This document shows, one piece after another, positions 52,990-61,331 of a DNA stretch of 64,000 nt; position 1 is the stretch's first letter; each line of letters begins with the position of its first letter. The stretch spans positions 21,940 through 85,939 of the forward strand of contig NZ_PENS01000018.1 of assembly GCF_003144325.1 (NCBI RefSeq). Reading direction: 5' to 3'. The stretch is from Proteus terrae (GTDB lineage Bacteria > Pseudomonadota > Gammaproteobacteria > Enterobacterales > Enterobacteriaceae). The notes beneath the pieces were generated by a model. The model was not told the DNA's origin. It made no database searches and saw nothing but the letters and a program-made list of their open reading frames with translations. A program made the position numbers and the translations under genes.

Positions 52990-53200
52990 AGCCATAGCCA
53001 TAAGGATATTAAGGTTGGAACAGGGCTTTATTTAAAAAGTCACTCTAATTTACCTCAATCCCTGTAGTTTATAATATGCTAAAAAACACTATTAATGAGA
53101 AAGTAACATGAAGTTTTTAGCATGATGTTTTTAACATTCCCCATAATTGGTTTAATGTATCTTTTGAATCTATTTTATTTATTGTATTGTTTGCTAGGTA
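52990..53200 (+). pseudogene. Relic of a second methyltransferase gene
   Basis: Two stretches match the methyltransferase at 47433-48092 at DNA level. Around 53003-53035, GATATTAAGGTTGGAACAGG with TTTATTTAAAAA copies the motif I region; 53116-53200 copies the AGCATGATGTTTTT...TTGTATTGTTT...AGG region about 130 bases later in the intact gene. Stops and deletions separate them. It is a dead paralogue. Confidence 0.6.
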
Positions 53201-53270
53201 TATTTATCTTTTAAAAATAGTAATAATCAGTTATAAACTTTCATATAAATATACTTTTATTGGAGATGCT

Positions 53271-53718
53271 TTGAAAAAAATATTATTTTTTTAATTGTAA
53301 TATGTATTCTACTATTTAGTTATGCCGAAAATTGTGATGAGATGTTTGCTGATATTATTAGAACTAACCAAAATTCCATATTACCGAAAACATGTCATGA
53401 TGTCATAGCTGGGAATGCAAGTTCACAAGCTTTGTTTGGGTTATGGTATGAAACGCAGAAAAATTATCCTAAAGCCGTAAAATGGTACACAAAAGCTGCA
53501 GAACAAGGGCAAGTCGAGTCCTATCTTGTTTTAGGGGCATTACATAGTCAGGTTGACACTGGGATATAGGATTTAGATTTAGGCCAAAAATACCTTAAAT
53601 TATCCTGTGAAGATGGTCAACTAATTGGATGTAATATCCTAATGTTTTTCCTAAAAATAAACAACGAACTATATCGCAAATATCCTATCAATAGCGTATT
53701 GCAACCCATCTTTAAATG
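53271..53718 (+). pseudogene. Sel1-repeat secreted protein, broken
   Basis: A TTG start with GGAG upstream opens MKKILFF, then a run of seven T leaves the frame; one more T would restore a signal peptide LIVICILLFSYA. The next frame (from 53342) carries a Sel1/TPR-like repeat (FGLWYETQKNYPKAVKWYTKAAEQG). A TAG at 53567 interrupts it before DLDLGQKYLKLSCEDG. At least one frameshift and one stop make it a pseudogene. Confidence 0.65.
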
Positions 53719-53801
53719 ATGGTTTTGTAAAAGCATGTAAGTCAGACCGTTCTGTCACTGTTTTATGTCAATATTTTCTCTTTTACAAATGGGGAATTAT
53801 T

Positions 53802-53957
53802 ATGTCTACGATGAAAACAGAAGTTATTGTTATTCGTTTAACGAAAAAAGAACGAGCATTATTGGATTCAATAAAAACAGCACCACTACTTGCAGATTGG
53901 ATGAAAGAATTAGCACTTTCTAAATTACAAGAGCAAGATATTTCACCTAATAAATAG
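53802..53957 (+). CDS. Small RHH-like ORF
   Basis: A 51-residue protein (MSTMKTEVIVIRLTKKERALLD...) with GGGGA before the ATG and a terminator behind it. The beta-strand followed by two helices suggests a ribbon-helix-helix DNA-binding protein, perhaps an antitoxin or plasmid-type regulator. No partner gene is beside it. Confidence 0.5.
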   Translation: MSTMKTEVIVIRLTKKERALLDSIKTAPLLADWMKELALSKLQEQDISPNK

Positions 53958-53963
53958 TTACTA

Positions 53964-53999
53964 ATGCCGACGAGAAGGAATTTAGTCGGCATCATTGTT
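53964..53999 (+). terminator. Terminator after the small RHH-like ORF
   Basis: ATGCCGAC and GTCGGCAT form a perfect 8-base stem, followed by CATTGTTTT. Confidence 0.75.
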
Positions 54000-54080
54000 T
54001 TATTATTTATACTATAAAATAGAGTAGCAATAGTAATAATAGATTATAGTTTATACATATTAATTTTTAAGGTAATAAGT

Positions 54081-54422
54081 ATGGATATTAATAAAACTGA
54101 AAATAAAGTGGTAGGAAAGGGAATATTAATGGCATTTGGGGTGGGGGCATTGGTTGTTGCAGGACTGCTTATTTACAATGAATTAAGCTCACATTCTAAT
54201 TCAGGTGGTTGGTCAAATTTATCTAGAGCCATAACAGCTGCTTTTATTATTTTTGGTGCGGGAATTTATTGTTTTATCTGTTTTTTTATTGCATTAAATG
54301 AATGGTTAGATAATCGTAAAAAAGAGTACGTTAACATAGTAAGAATTAAAATAGCCTTAATACTGCATGGCTTAGTTTCTATAGTTGTAGGGCTACTTGC
54401 TTCACCATTATTATTTAAATGA
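54081..54422 (+). CDS. Hypothetical inner-membrane protein
   Basis: A 113-residue protein with three hydrophobic segments (about 15-32, 51-72 and 88-110) and a charged stretch (DNRKKEY) between the second and third. AAGG precedes the ATG. I do not recognise the family. Confidence 0.6.
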   Translation: MDINKTENKVVGKGILMAFGVGALVVAGLLIYNELSSHSNSGGWSNLSRAITAAFIIFGAGIYCFICFFIALNEWLDNRKKEYVNIVRIKIALILHGLVSIVVGLLASPLLFK

Positions 54423-54510
54423 TTTTAGTCTTAAAAAACAGTTAAATAGAGTCAAAAAGACTTGATTCTGTCGTAATGAAAAATGATATCAATAACTATT
54501 GTTAATAAAA

Positions 54511-54545
54511 AAGCCCAATGTGGCGGCATTGGGCTTAGTGACTCG
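54511..54545 (-). terminator. Terminator facing left
   Basis: AAGCCCAATG and CATTGGGCTT form a perfect stem; the T tract lies on the minus strand, so it would stop leftward transcription. The only leftward coding scrap nearby ends at about 54706. Confidence 0.65.
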
Positions 54546-54840
54546 AATAGATGGGTATAAAAAACTATTAGAGATCAGTATAAATGTAGTGAATTTTCAT
54601 TTTATAAATTAACAATAAATGCTTTTTTTTAGTAAAAAGTGCTTTTGTGCCTTATGTCGTCCAGTTTTAAGGCGAATTGACGTTTTTTTATTCTCTTTAG
54701 CAACCTGCTTTTTTACTTTTTGCTATGCGAATAGATGGGGCATGTTCTCCTTTATCAATACTTGGTATATAACGATAAGCTGATTATAATCAAAAGCTAA
54801 TAAACTCTTTTCTCGAATTTTTCTTGTGAAATTGAAGATC
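54540..54840. other. Gap with a minus-strand coding scrap
   Basis: About 300 bases with no intact gene. On the minus strand near 54706-54785 a frame reads AYRYIPSIDKGEHAPSIRI and ends KKAGC-stop. The motif cgaatagatggg occurs twice (about 54543 and 54728), which hints at a duplicated 3' end of a lost gene. I cannot name it. Confidence 0.3.
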
Positions 54841-54844
54841 TAAC

Positions 54845-55195
54845 ATGAATAAAAACAATAAATTATTTATTACTGAACAACAGAAAATTATGTGCGAAAG
54901 ATATGGCGTTTTGCCTCAAAAACCAGAAGAAATGGTAGCAATTGCTTTAGATAACCTAAATGGTAATCCCATTTACGGAACACGCATAAAGCAATCAGAA
55001 GGTAACACTGTAAGCTGGTTTTTTTATTGCGAGGAATATTGTGCAAAGGACGATTTTTATCAATCATTGCATGCAGAACATTTGGAAGAAGTGCTACCTG
55101 AAGTAATAAATTATCTTTATTTACCAGAAGGGTATAATTTCATTATCGATAGAGACGGATATGAAGATGTTTGGTTTGAAGAGATAAGTGAATAA
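54845..55195 (+). CDS. Imm33-like immunity protein (orphan)
   Basis: A 116-residue acidic protein. The pattern SWFFYCEEYCAKDDFYQSLH followed by HLEEVLPEVINYLYLPEGYNF resembles the Imm33 (DUF2185) immunity family found beside polymorphic toxins. No toxin gene is adjacent, so it may be an orphan that protects against a neighbour's toxin. The family call is from memory and is moderate. Confidence 0.6.
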   Translation: MNKNNKLFITEQQKIMCERYGVLPQKPEEMVAIALDNLNGNPIYGTRIKQSEGNTVSWFFYCEEYCAKDDFYQSLHAEHLEEVLPEVINYLYLPEGYNFIIDRDGYEDVWFEEISE

Positions 55196-55436
55196 GTATT
55201 TATCATTATTTTATAATTTTTGGATTAAGTAGATTTACAGTTTTATATGCTCTTTCGTATTGAAATTCATAACTATGCTGAGAATGTATAATATAAAAAT
55301 ATTAAGTTATTTTGAAAATTAAAGATATTAATTGATGTTGGTCTTATTTTTAACATAAAGACAATGACAGGTTAATCAGTTTGGGTAAATATTATAAGAG
55401 TATTTAATTCACAATTAATAAGGAAGGTGGCTATTT

Positions 55437-55658
55437 ATGTTTCCAGAATATCGTGATTTAATTTCAAAACTTCGTCAGACTGATCCTCATTTTCGTGCTC
55501 TTTTTGAACAACATAACGAACTTGACCATAAAATTGTTAGATTAGAGCATAAAGATAGAAGAGGATATGGTGAAGAGGTTGTTGAGCTAAAAAAACAAAA
55601 ATTAAAACTGAAAGAGGAAATTCATCAAATCCTCAAAAATCCACCGGAAGAAGAGTGA
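55437..55658 (+). CDS. YdcH-family (DUF465) protein
   Basis: A 73-residue charged helical protein (MFPEYRDLISKLR ... LFEQHNELDHKIVRLE), matching the YdcH/DUF465 family of short coiled-coil proteins of unknown function. AGGAAGG precedes the ATG. It has its own terminator. Confidence 0.82.
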   Translation: MFPEYRDLISKLRQTDPHFRALFEQHNELDHKIVRLEHKDRRGYGEEVVELKKQKLKLKEEIHQILKNPPEEE

Positions 55659-55699
55659 GTAATAAAAAATAATTACTCTATAAATACATAAAGATGTAG

Positions 55700-55730
55700 A
55701 AACCATCTAACTAAAAATGGATGGTTTTTC
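55700..55730 (+). terminator. Terminator after the ydcH-like gene
   Basis: AAACCATC and GATGGTTT flank TAACTAAAAATG, followed by TTC; 40 bases past the stop. Confidence 0.75.
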
Positions 55731-55796
55731 GTTTTTAGAAAGACAATCTATTTTTGAATAAAAAGTTATATAAAACAGATGGTTTTATTTATAAAG

Positions 55797-55820
55797 AAAA
55801 GGCTACATTTGTAGCCTTTT
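55797..55820. terminator. Bidirectional terminator
   Basis: AAAAGGCTAC and GTAGCCTTTT form a perfect stem around ATTT; it lies between convergent genes and serves the DUF3343 gene on the minus strand. Confidence 0.82.
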
Positions 55821-55869
55821 AACTGTCTAGGTTCTAAAAATAATAATGATAATTTGATTATGTACTATG

Positions 55870-56121
55870 TCAAAATTCGTCTTTCCAAAGTACATCAAAA
55901 TGATGTGAACTTATTTTATAAACAGCTCTAACATTATCATTAATATACTGTTTATAAATTTCATCGTTAGAAAAATAAATGGATACGGCCAATTCACATT
56001 CTGATGATATTTTACGTGGAGCATCAATAATTTTTGAGGAAAAATTATCTTGTTGGAGTTGTTGCTGAAGTTTTTTTACAGCGTATTGCTCATGAAAAAG
56101 AAATAAGTAGTTATGCGTCAT
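55870..56121 (-). CDS. DUF3343 putative Se/S carrier-like protein
   Basis: An 83-residue protein (MTHNYLFLFHEQYAVKKLQ...) of the DUF3343 type, found beside YedE-family transporters and thought to carry selenium or sulfur. Its start overlaps the yedE stop by 11 bases. The Cys in SSECELAVS may be the carrier residue. An ATG five codons upstream has no ribosome site. Confidence 0.72.
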   Translation of the reverse strand: MTHNYLFLFHEQYAVKKLQQQLQQDNFSSKIIDAPRKISSECELAVSIYFSNDEIYKQYINDNVRAVYKISSHHFDVLWKDEF

Positions 56122-57196
56122 TTTTTCTAATTCCATTATCTTTTGCTTTATTTACAGCATAGGTATAAATAGCAGCAACAATGACAGCAAACAATAAACC
56201 AATAACAATAACCAGTTTACCATTATCCGTAACACCCGTAGGACTTGAGGCATAAGAGAAGTTATGAGCAAACGCAGCTCCTACTAACATACCCATGACG
56301 CTTACAGCAGCGTCTGAGTTACCTTGACCAGCATTAGCTAGTTGCCGTAATGGACAACCCGTAATGAGTACGCCACATAAGCCTACAAGCAACATAGAGA
56401 GAAAATTCCATAATCCATCGCTGTGGGCTATGGGTTGATTTTCAAAACCAAGATTAAACTTACCTAAATAAAGATTACCTAAAAAAATAACAAGTGTTAA
56501 TGCGATTACACCAAACGCCATATTATAGTTACGTGATAAAAATACATGCTTGGCCATTCCAATAAAGCAGAATCTTGTGCGCTGAATAATAAAACCAATA
56601 ATAAGTCCTGCGATAATAGACATCCACACTGGTGCATGATTTGCTCCAGGGCCTTTTACACTGGCATTGAATATATCACTGTTCCATAAGAATAAAGCAA
56701 ATAGGAATATACATATAATAGGTAAAATAAAACCTTCTATAGGGGATTGACGATAATTTCTTGGGAGAGAAAATCCTTTTTTAATAAATAAGCTACCTAT
56801 GCCAATTCCTATTATTAATCCAACTAATCCTATTACAGCATTTAAATCACCGGCACCGATACGAAGCACCATTCTTAATGGGCACCCTAAAAAAACTAAG
56901 CAGCCAGCCATCATTAGAAAACCTAGTGTAAAACGAATAATAGGAGCAGAGCCTGCCCTTGATTGAAATTCTCTGAAGATAAGTGCGGCAACAAAAGAAC
57001 CAAGAATAAAACCGAATATTTCAGGACGAAGATATTGAACTGTTTCGGTATGATGTAAGCCCATACTTCCTGCGCTATCACGAATGAAGCAAGCTACACA
57101 AACACCCATATTAGGTGGATTTCCGTTAATACCAAGAAGTAACGCAATAGCACCAATAACAAATCCAGATAGAATTAAAACCCATTTTATAGACAT
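56111..57196 (-). CDS. yedE: YedE-family putative selenium transporter
   Basis: A 361-residue membrane protein with about ten hydrophobic segments. Two internal repeats carry the YeeE/YedE cysteine motifs CPLRM and CPLRQ in FLGCPLRMV and ITGCPLRQLA, with further Cys in MGVCVACFIRD and RTRFCFIGMAK. It should import a selenium or sulfur species. GGAGG precedes the ATG. It is paired with DUF3343 rather than with the usual yedF. A perfect GGGGGAGTCCCCC hairpin lies in the leader at 57214-57226. Confidence 0.85.
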   Translation of the reverse strand: MSIKWVLILSGFVIGAIALLLGINGNPPNMGVCVACFIRDSAGSMGLHHTETVQYLRPEIFGFILGSFVAALIFREFQSRAGSAPIIRFTLGFLMMAGCLVFLGCPLRMVLRIGAGDLNAVIGLVGLIIGIGIGSLFIKKGFSLPRNYRQSPIEGFILPIICIFLFALFLWNSDIFNASVKGPGANHAPVWMSIIAGLIIGFIIQRTRFCFIGMAKHVFLSRNYNMAFGVIALTLVIFLGNLYLGKFNLGFENQPIAHSDGLWNFLSMLLVGLCGVLITGCPLRQLANAGQGNSDAAVSVMGMLVGAAFAHNFSYASSPTGVTDNGKLVIVIGLLFAVIVAAIYTYAVNKAKDNGIRKNDA

Positions 57197-57456
57197 TAAA
57201 TGCCTCCGTTGATGGGGGAGTCCCCCTGACTAATAGAACCTATTAAGTACGGAGCAACTATATATAAGAATAAAGTGTGATTCTTGTATATAGATCACGT
57301 CAAAATTAATAAATTGAATAAGGTTAGGTTTTAAAATTTAAGAATGTTAATTAAATGCGTAATAAGTTAATTATTGTTTAAATAACTTATTGCTAATAAT
57401 GAAGGATGAAAGTTGGCTTTTAGAAAGCGGTTAATTTAATTATTTATTTCTTTTTT

Positions 57457-57866
57457 TCATTTTGTATATGCATCTGTAATTACAGGTGCAATTTTGTCAT
57501 AATTATCCCATGAGTTTTCAACGTAACATGAAGAAGGGAGTCCTTGGGCTAAAACATGCTCGAAATCTTCGAAATAGTTATTATTTTCTGAACCGTAATA
57601 ATGTTGTGTGAAAGCATATCCTTTATCATTCAAGTCATCACTAATAAATTTTTTGTCGCAAACTTGGATAAGAAATGCCAGACCATTCATTTTTCTTTTA
57701 CGTACCATTTCTAACTCATCAATTGCATCTTCTTGTAGGTCTTCTCTTTCTAGCTGTTTTCAATAATCTAAGTCAAATAGAATCCTATATGTATACCTCC
57801 ACTTTCAGGTGGTAGGTTATCAGGAAAATCACCATATGCGTGCCAGCGGATTCTATCAATTTCCAC
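57457..57866 (-). pseudogene. DUF7832-like (immunity-related) gene, broken
   Basis: Read leftward from GTG 57866: VEIDRIRWHAYGDFPDNLPP, then GGIHIGFYLT followed by TAG at 57768, where a Trp (TGG) is expected, then IIEN. A frameshift follows, and the sequence goes on as QLEREDLQEDAIDELE and the 83-codon frame MVRKRKMNGLAFLIQ... to the stop at 57457. One stop and one frameshift break the gene. The family appears near polymorphic-toxin immunity genes, from memory. Confidence 0.6.
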
Positions 57867-57879
57867 TTTTCTACCACTA

Positions 57880-58205
57880 TTAGTTAGTGGAGATAATTTG
57901 ATTATAGTGTGTATTATAAATATACAAACAGTAGTATTGCTATAAAAATAAAATTACTATTAGATAACAATAACATATTAGTTTAAAAATAATAAATCAA
58001 TATGTTAAATAATACTGAAAATAACAGACTAATTTCAATTATCACATTTTGATTTTATTTTTTATTTTAATCATTATTAGATGAGATTTTATTTTTTTAA
58101 TTAAGATAATACTTATCCCTATTTTATTCTTCTTTGAGATAATGCTGACTTAAGAAAAATAATGGAAGTTACTTTCTAACTGTAAATGATACTTAAAGGA
58201 TATTT
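57880..58205. other. AT-rich intergenic region
   Basis: About 325 bases of very AT-rich sequence between the divergent pseudogene and the DUF5339-like gene. No further gene is seen. Confidence 0.5.
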
Positions 58206-58487
58206 ATGAAAAAACTTATTCTAGCATTGAGTTTATTATCAATTTCTTCTATTGCTGTTTCTGCTGATTTATCTAAAGCATGTGAAGACTATTTTAAAGA
58301 AACTGACTCTTATGTTGAGTTGATGGCAAAAAATGATGCAACTAAAGCTCAAGCAGAAGCGATGAAAGCGCAATATGCTCAAGCTAAAGAACAATTTGCA
58401 GCATTACCTAAAGATGTTCAAGAAAGTACTTGTAAGCAAGCTTTAGATTCTTTAGAGCAAATGAAAAAAATGTCAGCAGCTCAATAA
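58206..58487 (+). CDS. DUF5339-like small periplasmic protein
   Basis: A 93-residue secreted protein: signal peptide ending AVSA, then a helical domain with two cysteines (KACEDYF and ESTCKQAL) probably forming a disulfide. The pattern fits DUF5339, of unknown function. AAAGGA precedes the ATG and a terminator follows. Confidence 0.75.
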   Translation: MKKLILALSLLSISSIAVSADLSKACEDYFKETDSYVELMAKNDATKAQAEAMKAQYAQAKEQFAALPKDVQESTCKQALDSLEQMKKMSAAQ

Positions 58488-58508
58488 ATTTTATTTATTG
58501 TATTAAGC

Positions 58509-58532
58509 GGACACCTTGTTGGTGTCCTTTTT
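58509..58532 (+). terminator. Terminator after the DUF5339-like gene
   Basis: GGACACC-TTGTT-GGTGTCC followed by TTTTTA. Confidence 0.9.
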
Positions 58533-58821
58533 ATTTCCATATGACAATAATTTAATATAGTCAGTTACTATATATTTTCTTTATGCATTGCTTTTGTTTA
58601 TTCATATTCTTCATGAATGGGGGTGTTTTTATCATTCTAATTATTTTTGTTAAGTGTTTTCTTTGTTCTGTATCTTTAACTGAATTATAGCTAAAGTCAT
58701 TTTATATCATCATTTTATGAGCGAATTTTTCTATTTTTATATAAATAGTAAAATTTATTTTGTTGATGAATCGATTTTATGGAATAATTATTTATTCCTA
58801 TTTCTTATTGATATTTAATTT

Positions 58822-59223
58822 ATGTATTACTTTTTGTTTTTATTACTTTCTGTATTTATAACTTCTGGTTGTACCACTAATAAGACAACTCAAGCTAAAT
58901 TAATTGGGATACATACTGATAATCGCATTCCTAATAGTCACGAGGTAAATAATAACTTAGTTTTTATGTTGGGAAAGCAATCTCGTTTTGAAATAGAAGT
59001 GCAAGAAGAAAAACAAAGGCTTGGACAAATTTTTAAAGTTGGTTTAAATGAGAAAAAACCATCAATAAACAATCAGTATTTAAGCAATAATAATTCAACA
59101 TTAAAGCCTATTCAAAAAATAAGCTTTACCATGCCAGTTTCTGAGCCTATTTGGAATGAAGAAAAACAAACAGTTGAATTCAAATGGAAACAAAAGCCAC
59201 ATTATACTTTTGATGCCTATTAA
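58822..59223 (+). CDS. Hypothetical lipoprotein
   Basis: A 133-residue protein with a short signal peptide and lipobox ITSGC (Cys17). The remainder is polar, Asn/Lys-rich, with no recognised domain. It is preceded by about 290 bases of AT-rich sequence. A second small lipoprotein gene follows 43 bases later. Confidence 0.6.
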   Translation: MYYFLFLLLSVFITSGCTTNKTTQAKLIGIHTDNRIPNSHEVNNNLVFMLGKQSRFEIEVQEEKQRLGQIFKVGLNEKKPSINNQYLSNNNSTLKPIQKISFTMPVSEPIWNEEKQTVEFKWKQKPHYTFDAY

Positions 59224-59266
59224 TACTTTAATATAAATTTAAAATTTAATTTCATATGGGAAAATT

Positions 59267-59506
59267 ATGCGCATAGCAATTACTTTATCATTTCTATTAC
59301 TAGGTTGTGCTACTGATAACGTTACTTTTAGTGCGGGTAATTCAGGGAGCCATAGAATAGGCAGCCCAGTGTGTTCTACATTAGTTTGTGGTAAGAATAC
59401 TCGAACACCAGGAGAGCAAAAAGCAATTAATGAAGCTGTTCATGAACAACAGCGAGCTATTATGCGAGGAGAAAAACCTGATTTACGGATCATGGCTTCT
59501 TATTAA
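59267..59506 (+). CDS. Small hypothetical lipoprotein
   Basis: A 79-residue protein with a lipobox LLLGC at Cys14 and two further Cys (SPVCSTLVCGKN). It probably shares a transcript with the lipoprotein before it. The C-terminal half (NEAVHEQQRAIMRGE) is helical. No function can be given. Confidence 0.6.
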   Translation: MRIAITLSFLLLGCATDNVTFSAGNSGSHRIGSPVCSTLVCGKNTRTPGEQKAINEAVHEQQRAIMRGEKPDLRIMASY

Positions 59507-59558
59507 AATTTAATACTATTATCTATGCCAGTAATTACTACTGGCTGATAATAATTCT

Positions 59559-60098
59559 CTAAATTTTATTAATAATAAAATTAGCTCTATCATTTATTTC
59601 TATTTTAGGTATCTCTATTAAATTATAGTTATATTTTCTATAAACAGCTATCATTGCTAAATAGGTTTCTTCTGCTTCTTTCTCGGTTTGTTTTCGTTCT
59701 TGATCTTGAGTGTATATCTCGGGCCATGGTGGTGCTATAAACACATTTGTAGTATAACGAAATAAGGTAATTGCCTTATCAAGATGTTTGGGAATAGCTA
59801 AACCACATAGGAGTAAATATCCTGCAATATCAGGGATGCCTCTATCATAGAAATAGGGCATTTTATTATTGCTTGCTTCATGCCATGAGCGTAATTCCCA
59901 AATTAGCATTGCTTGTGCAAAAGCGTTAGGATCTGTCCATGGTAATGCATTTCCTTCAATAACACTTTGGTCTTGAATAATGGCTCTTCCTGCTTCTAAA
60001 GAACAGGGATAGCCTCTATTTTTAAGTTCGTTTATTAGTGTGGTTTTTCCAGAGCCAGGGCCTCCAGTTAGTATAATGCGATGTGATTTTTCAGGCAT
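59559..60098 (-). CDS. AAA-type ATPase/kinase-like protein
   Basis: A 179-residue P-loop protein of the AAA_28 (NadR-like kinase) group. Walker A is GGPGSGKT at residues 12-19, the substrate-like block SLEAGRAIIQDQ follows, and FYDRGIPDIAGYL is the DR-type motif. Similar stand-alone proteins occur in many bacteria; the substrate is unknown. It is isolated on the minus strand. Confidence 0.75.
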   Translation of the reverse strand: MPEKSHRIILTGGPGSGKTTLINELKNRGYPCSLEAGRAIIQDQSVIEGNALPWTDPNAFAQAMLIWELRSWHEASNNKMPYFYDRGIPDIAGYLLLCGLAIPKHLDKAITLFRYTTNVFIAPPWPEIYTQDQERKQTEKEAEETYLAMIAVYRKYNYNLIEIPKIEINDRANFIINKI

Positions 60099-60299
60099 AA
60101 TAACTCCTATAAATTTATATAATTAAGAAAGAAAAAGAGAATAAGGATGGTATGTAGGGGGGTACGGGAGTTGTTAGATATTAAATATACCTAAAAAATA
60201 GAACTAGAAAAAGTGCATTAGCATTAAATGTTAATATAAATCTCAAGCGGTTTTATTTTATGGAAAATCAAAAAAATTAATGGGTAAATATTAAGGAAT

Positions 60300-60929
60300 T
60301 CAAGGCCCTGGTGCATAGTTACTGTTTGGAAAAGCGTTTGGTAAATAACTACATTTACTGATTATTTCTTGTGTGCCTTCTTTTGATTCAAAAAGAGCAA
60401 CACTAATTACACCCGTATTTCTTTTATCACCTTGAGCATTGTAGTTTACATATCCTTCCTCAGGTGTACTAAAGAGAAAAGCGGCAACTTGTTGCTGATT
60501 TTTTCTAAAACCTTCAATAAATAAAGTATCTCCAGGTCTTAATAAATAACCTCTATTTTGATAAGAGCTCGCAGTTCTACGGATAACATCTAAGCCATCA
60601 ACAGTAATAACAGCTTCGTATATTATTTTATGACTAGTGTTATGTAAGAAAATAATATAGCGCTCATTCTGTTTTCTATACAATAAATATTGATTATTTT
60701 GCGAAAAATATAATGGCATTATATTTCTGTTTTCAGTTAAAACTGATAGTTGTAATGGACTTTCGCTAACTCGCGCAATTTTTGAATAAGAGTTAGATGG
60801 AACGCCACTTTGATAAAATATAGATATTATCTGTGAAGGCGTTTCTGATAATCGATATGCTTCAATACTTTCAGTAACAGAAGATAAATAACTGCAATTT
60901 AGGATAGTTTGAAGCCAAACATTATGAAT
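60300..60929 (-). pseudogene. Secreted-type protein without its N-terminus
   Basis: The first ATG (60719) would give 139 residues, but the frame is open and protein-like for 70 codons further upstream (VWLQTILNCSYLSS..., then ARVSESPLQLSVL) up to a stop at 60930, with no ATG, GTG or TTG. Either the 5' end with its signal peptide has been lost or a frameshift separates it. The later part (GYLLRPGDTLFIEGF) looks like a beta domain. I do not recognise the family. Confidence 0.5.
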
Positions 60930-61121
60930 TTATGGATGAATAAAATGAAATATATGAAAAGCAAAAAATAGGATTTCTTTATTTTGAGTACTATTTCCCC
61001 TTATTTTCTTATTTAGGCATTTTATGCCTACGATAACTATCTAATAGCAATTGAAAGAAGATGAATTTGATTCTATCATAGAACGTATATGTTTTATTAT
61101 GATCTGTATATAAGGATTGTC

Positions 61122-61319
61122 GTGGGTATTGTAAAAATTTCTGATGAATTACATGAATACTTGCGAAAAGCAAGCAATGTGATGTCACGCTCTGTTAATG
61201 CTCAGGCAGAGTTTTGGATAAAAATTGGCATTCAAGCAGAGTTAAACCCAGATAAAACGTTTCCAATGATTATCAATGAAATGCTGGAAAAAGAAGCCAT
61301 CAAGCAAGAAGTAGAATAA
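61122..61319 (+). CDS. ParD-like antitoxin-family protein
   Basis: A 65-residue protein (GIVKISDELHEYLRKASNVMSRS, then NAQAEFWIKIG) of the ParD-like family with a ribbon-helix-helix look. The start is GTG 61122 with AAGGA 5 bases before it. It lies 12 bases upstream of a methionine aminopeptidase gene, so they are probably one operon. No ParE-type toxin is present. Confidence 0.78.
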   Translation: MGIVKISDELHEYLRKASNVMSRSVNAQAEFWIKIGIQAELNPDKTFPMIINEMLEKEAIKQEVE

Positions 61320-61331
61320 GAGGAAAGAAGA

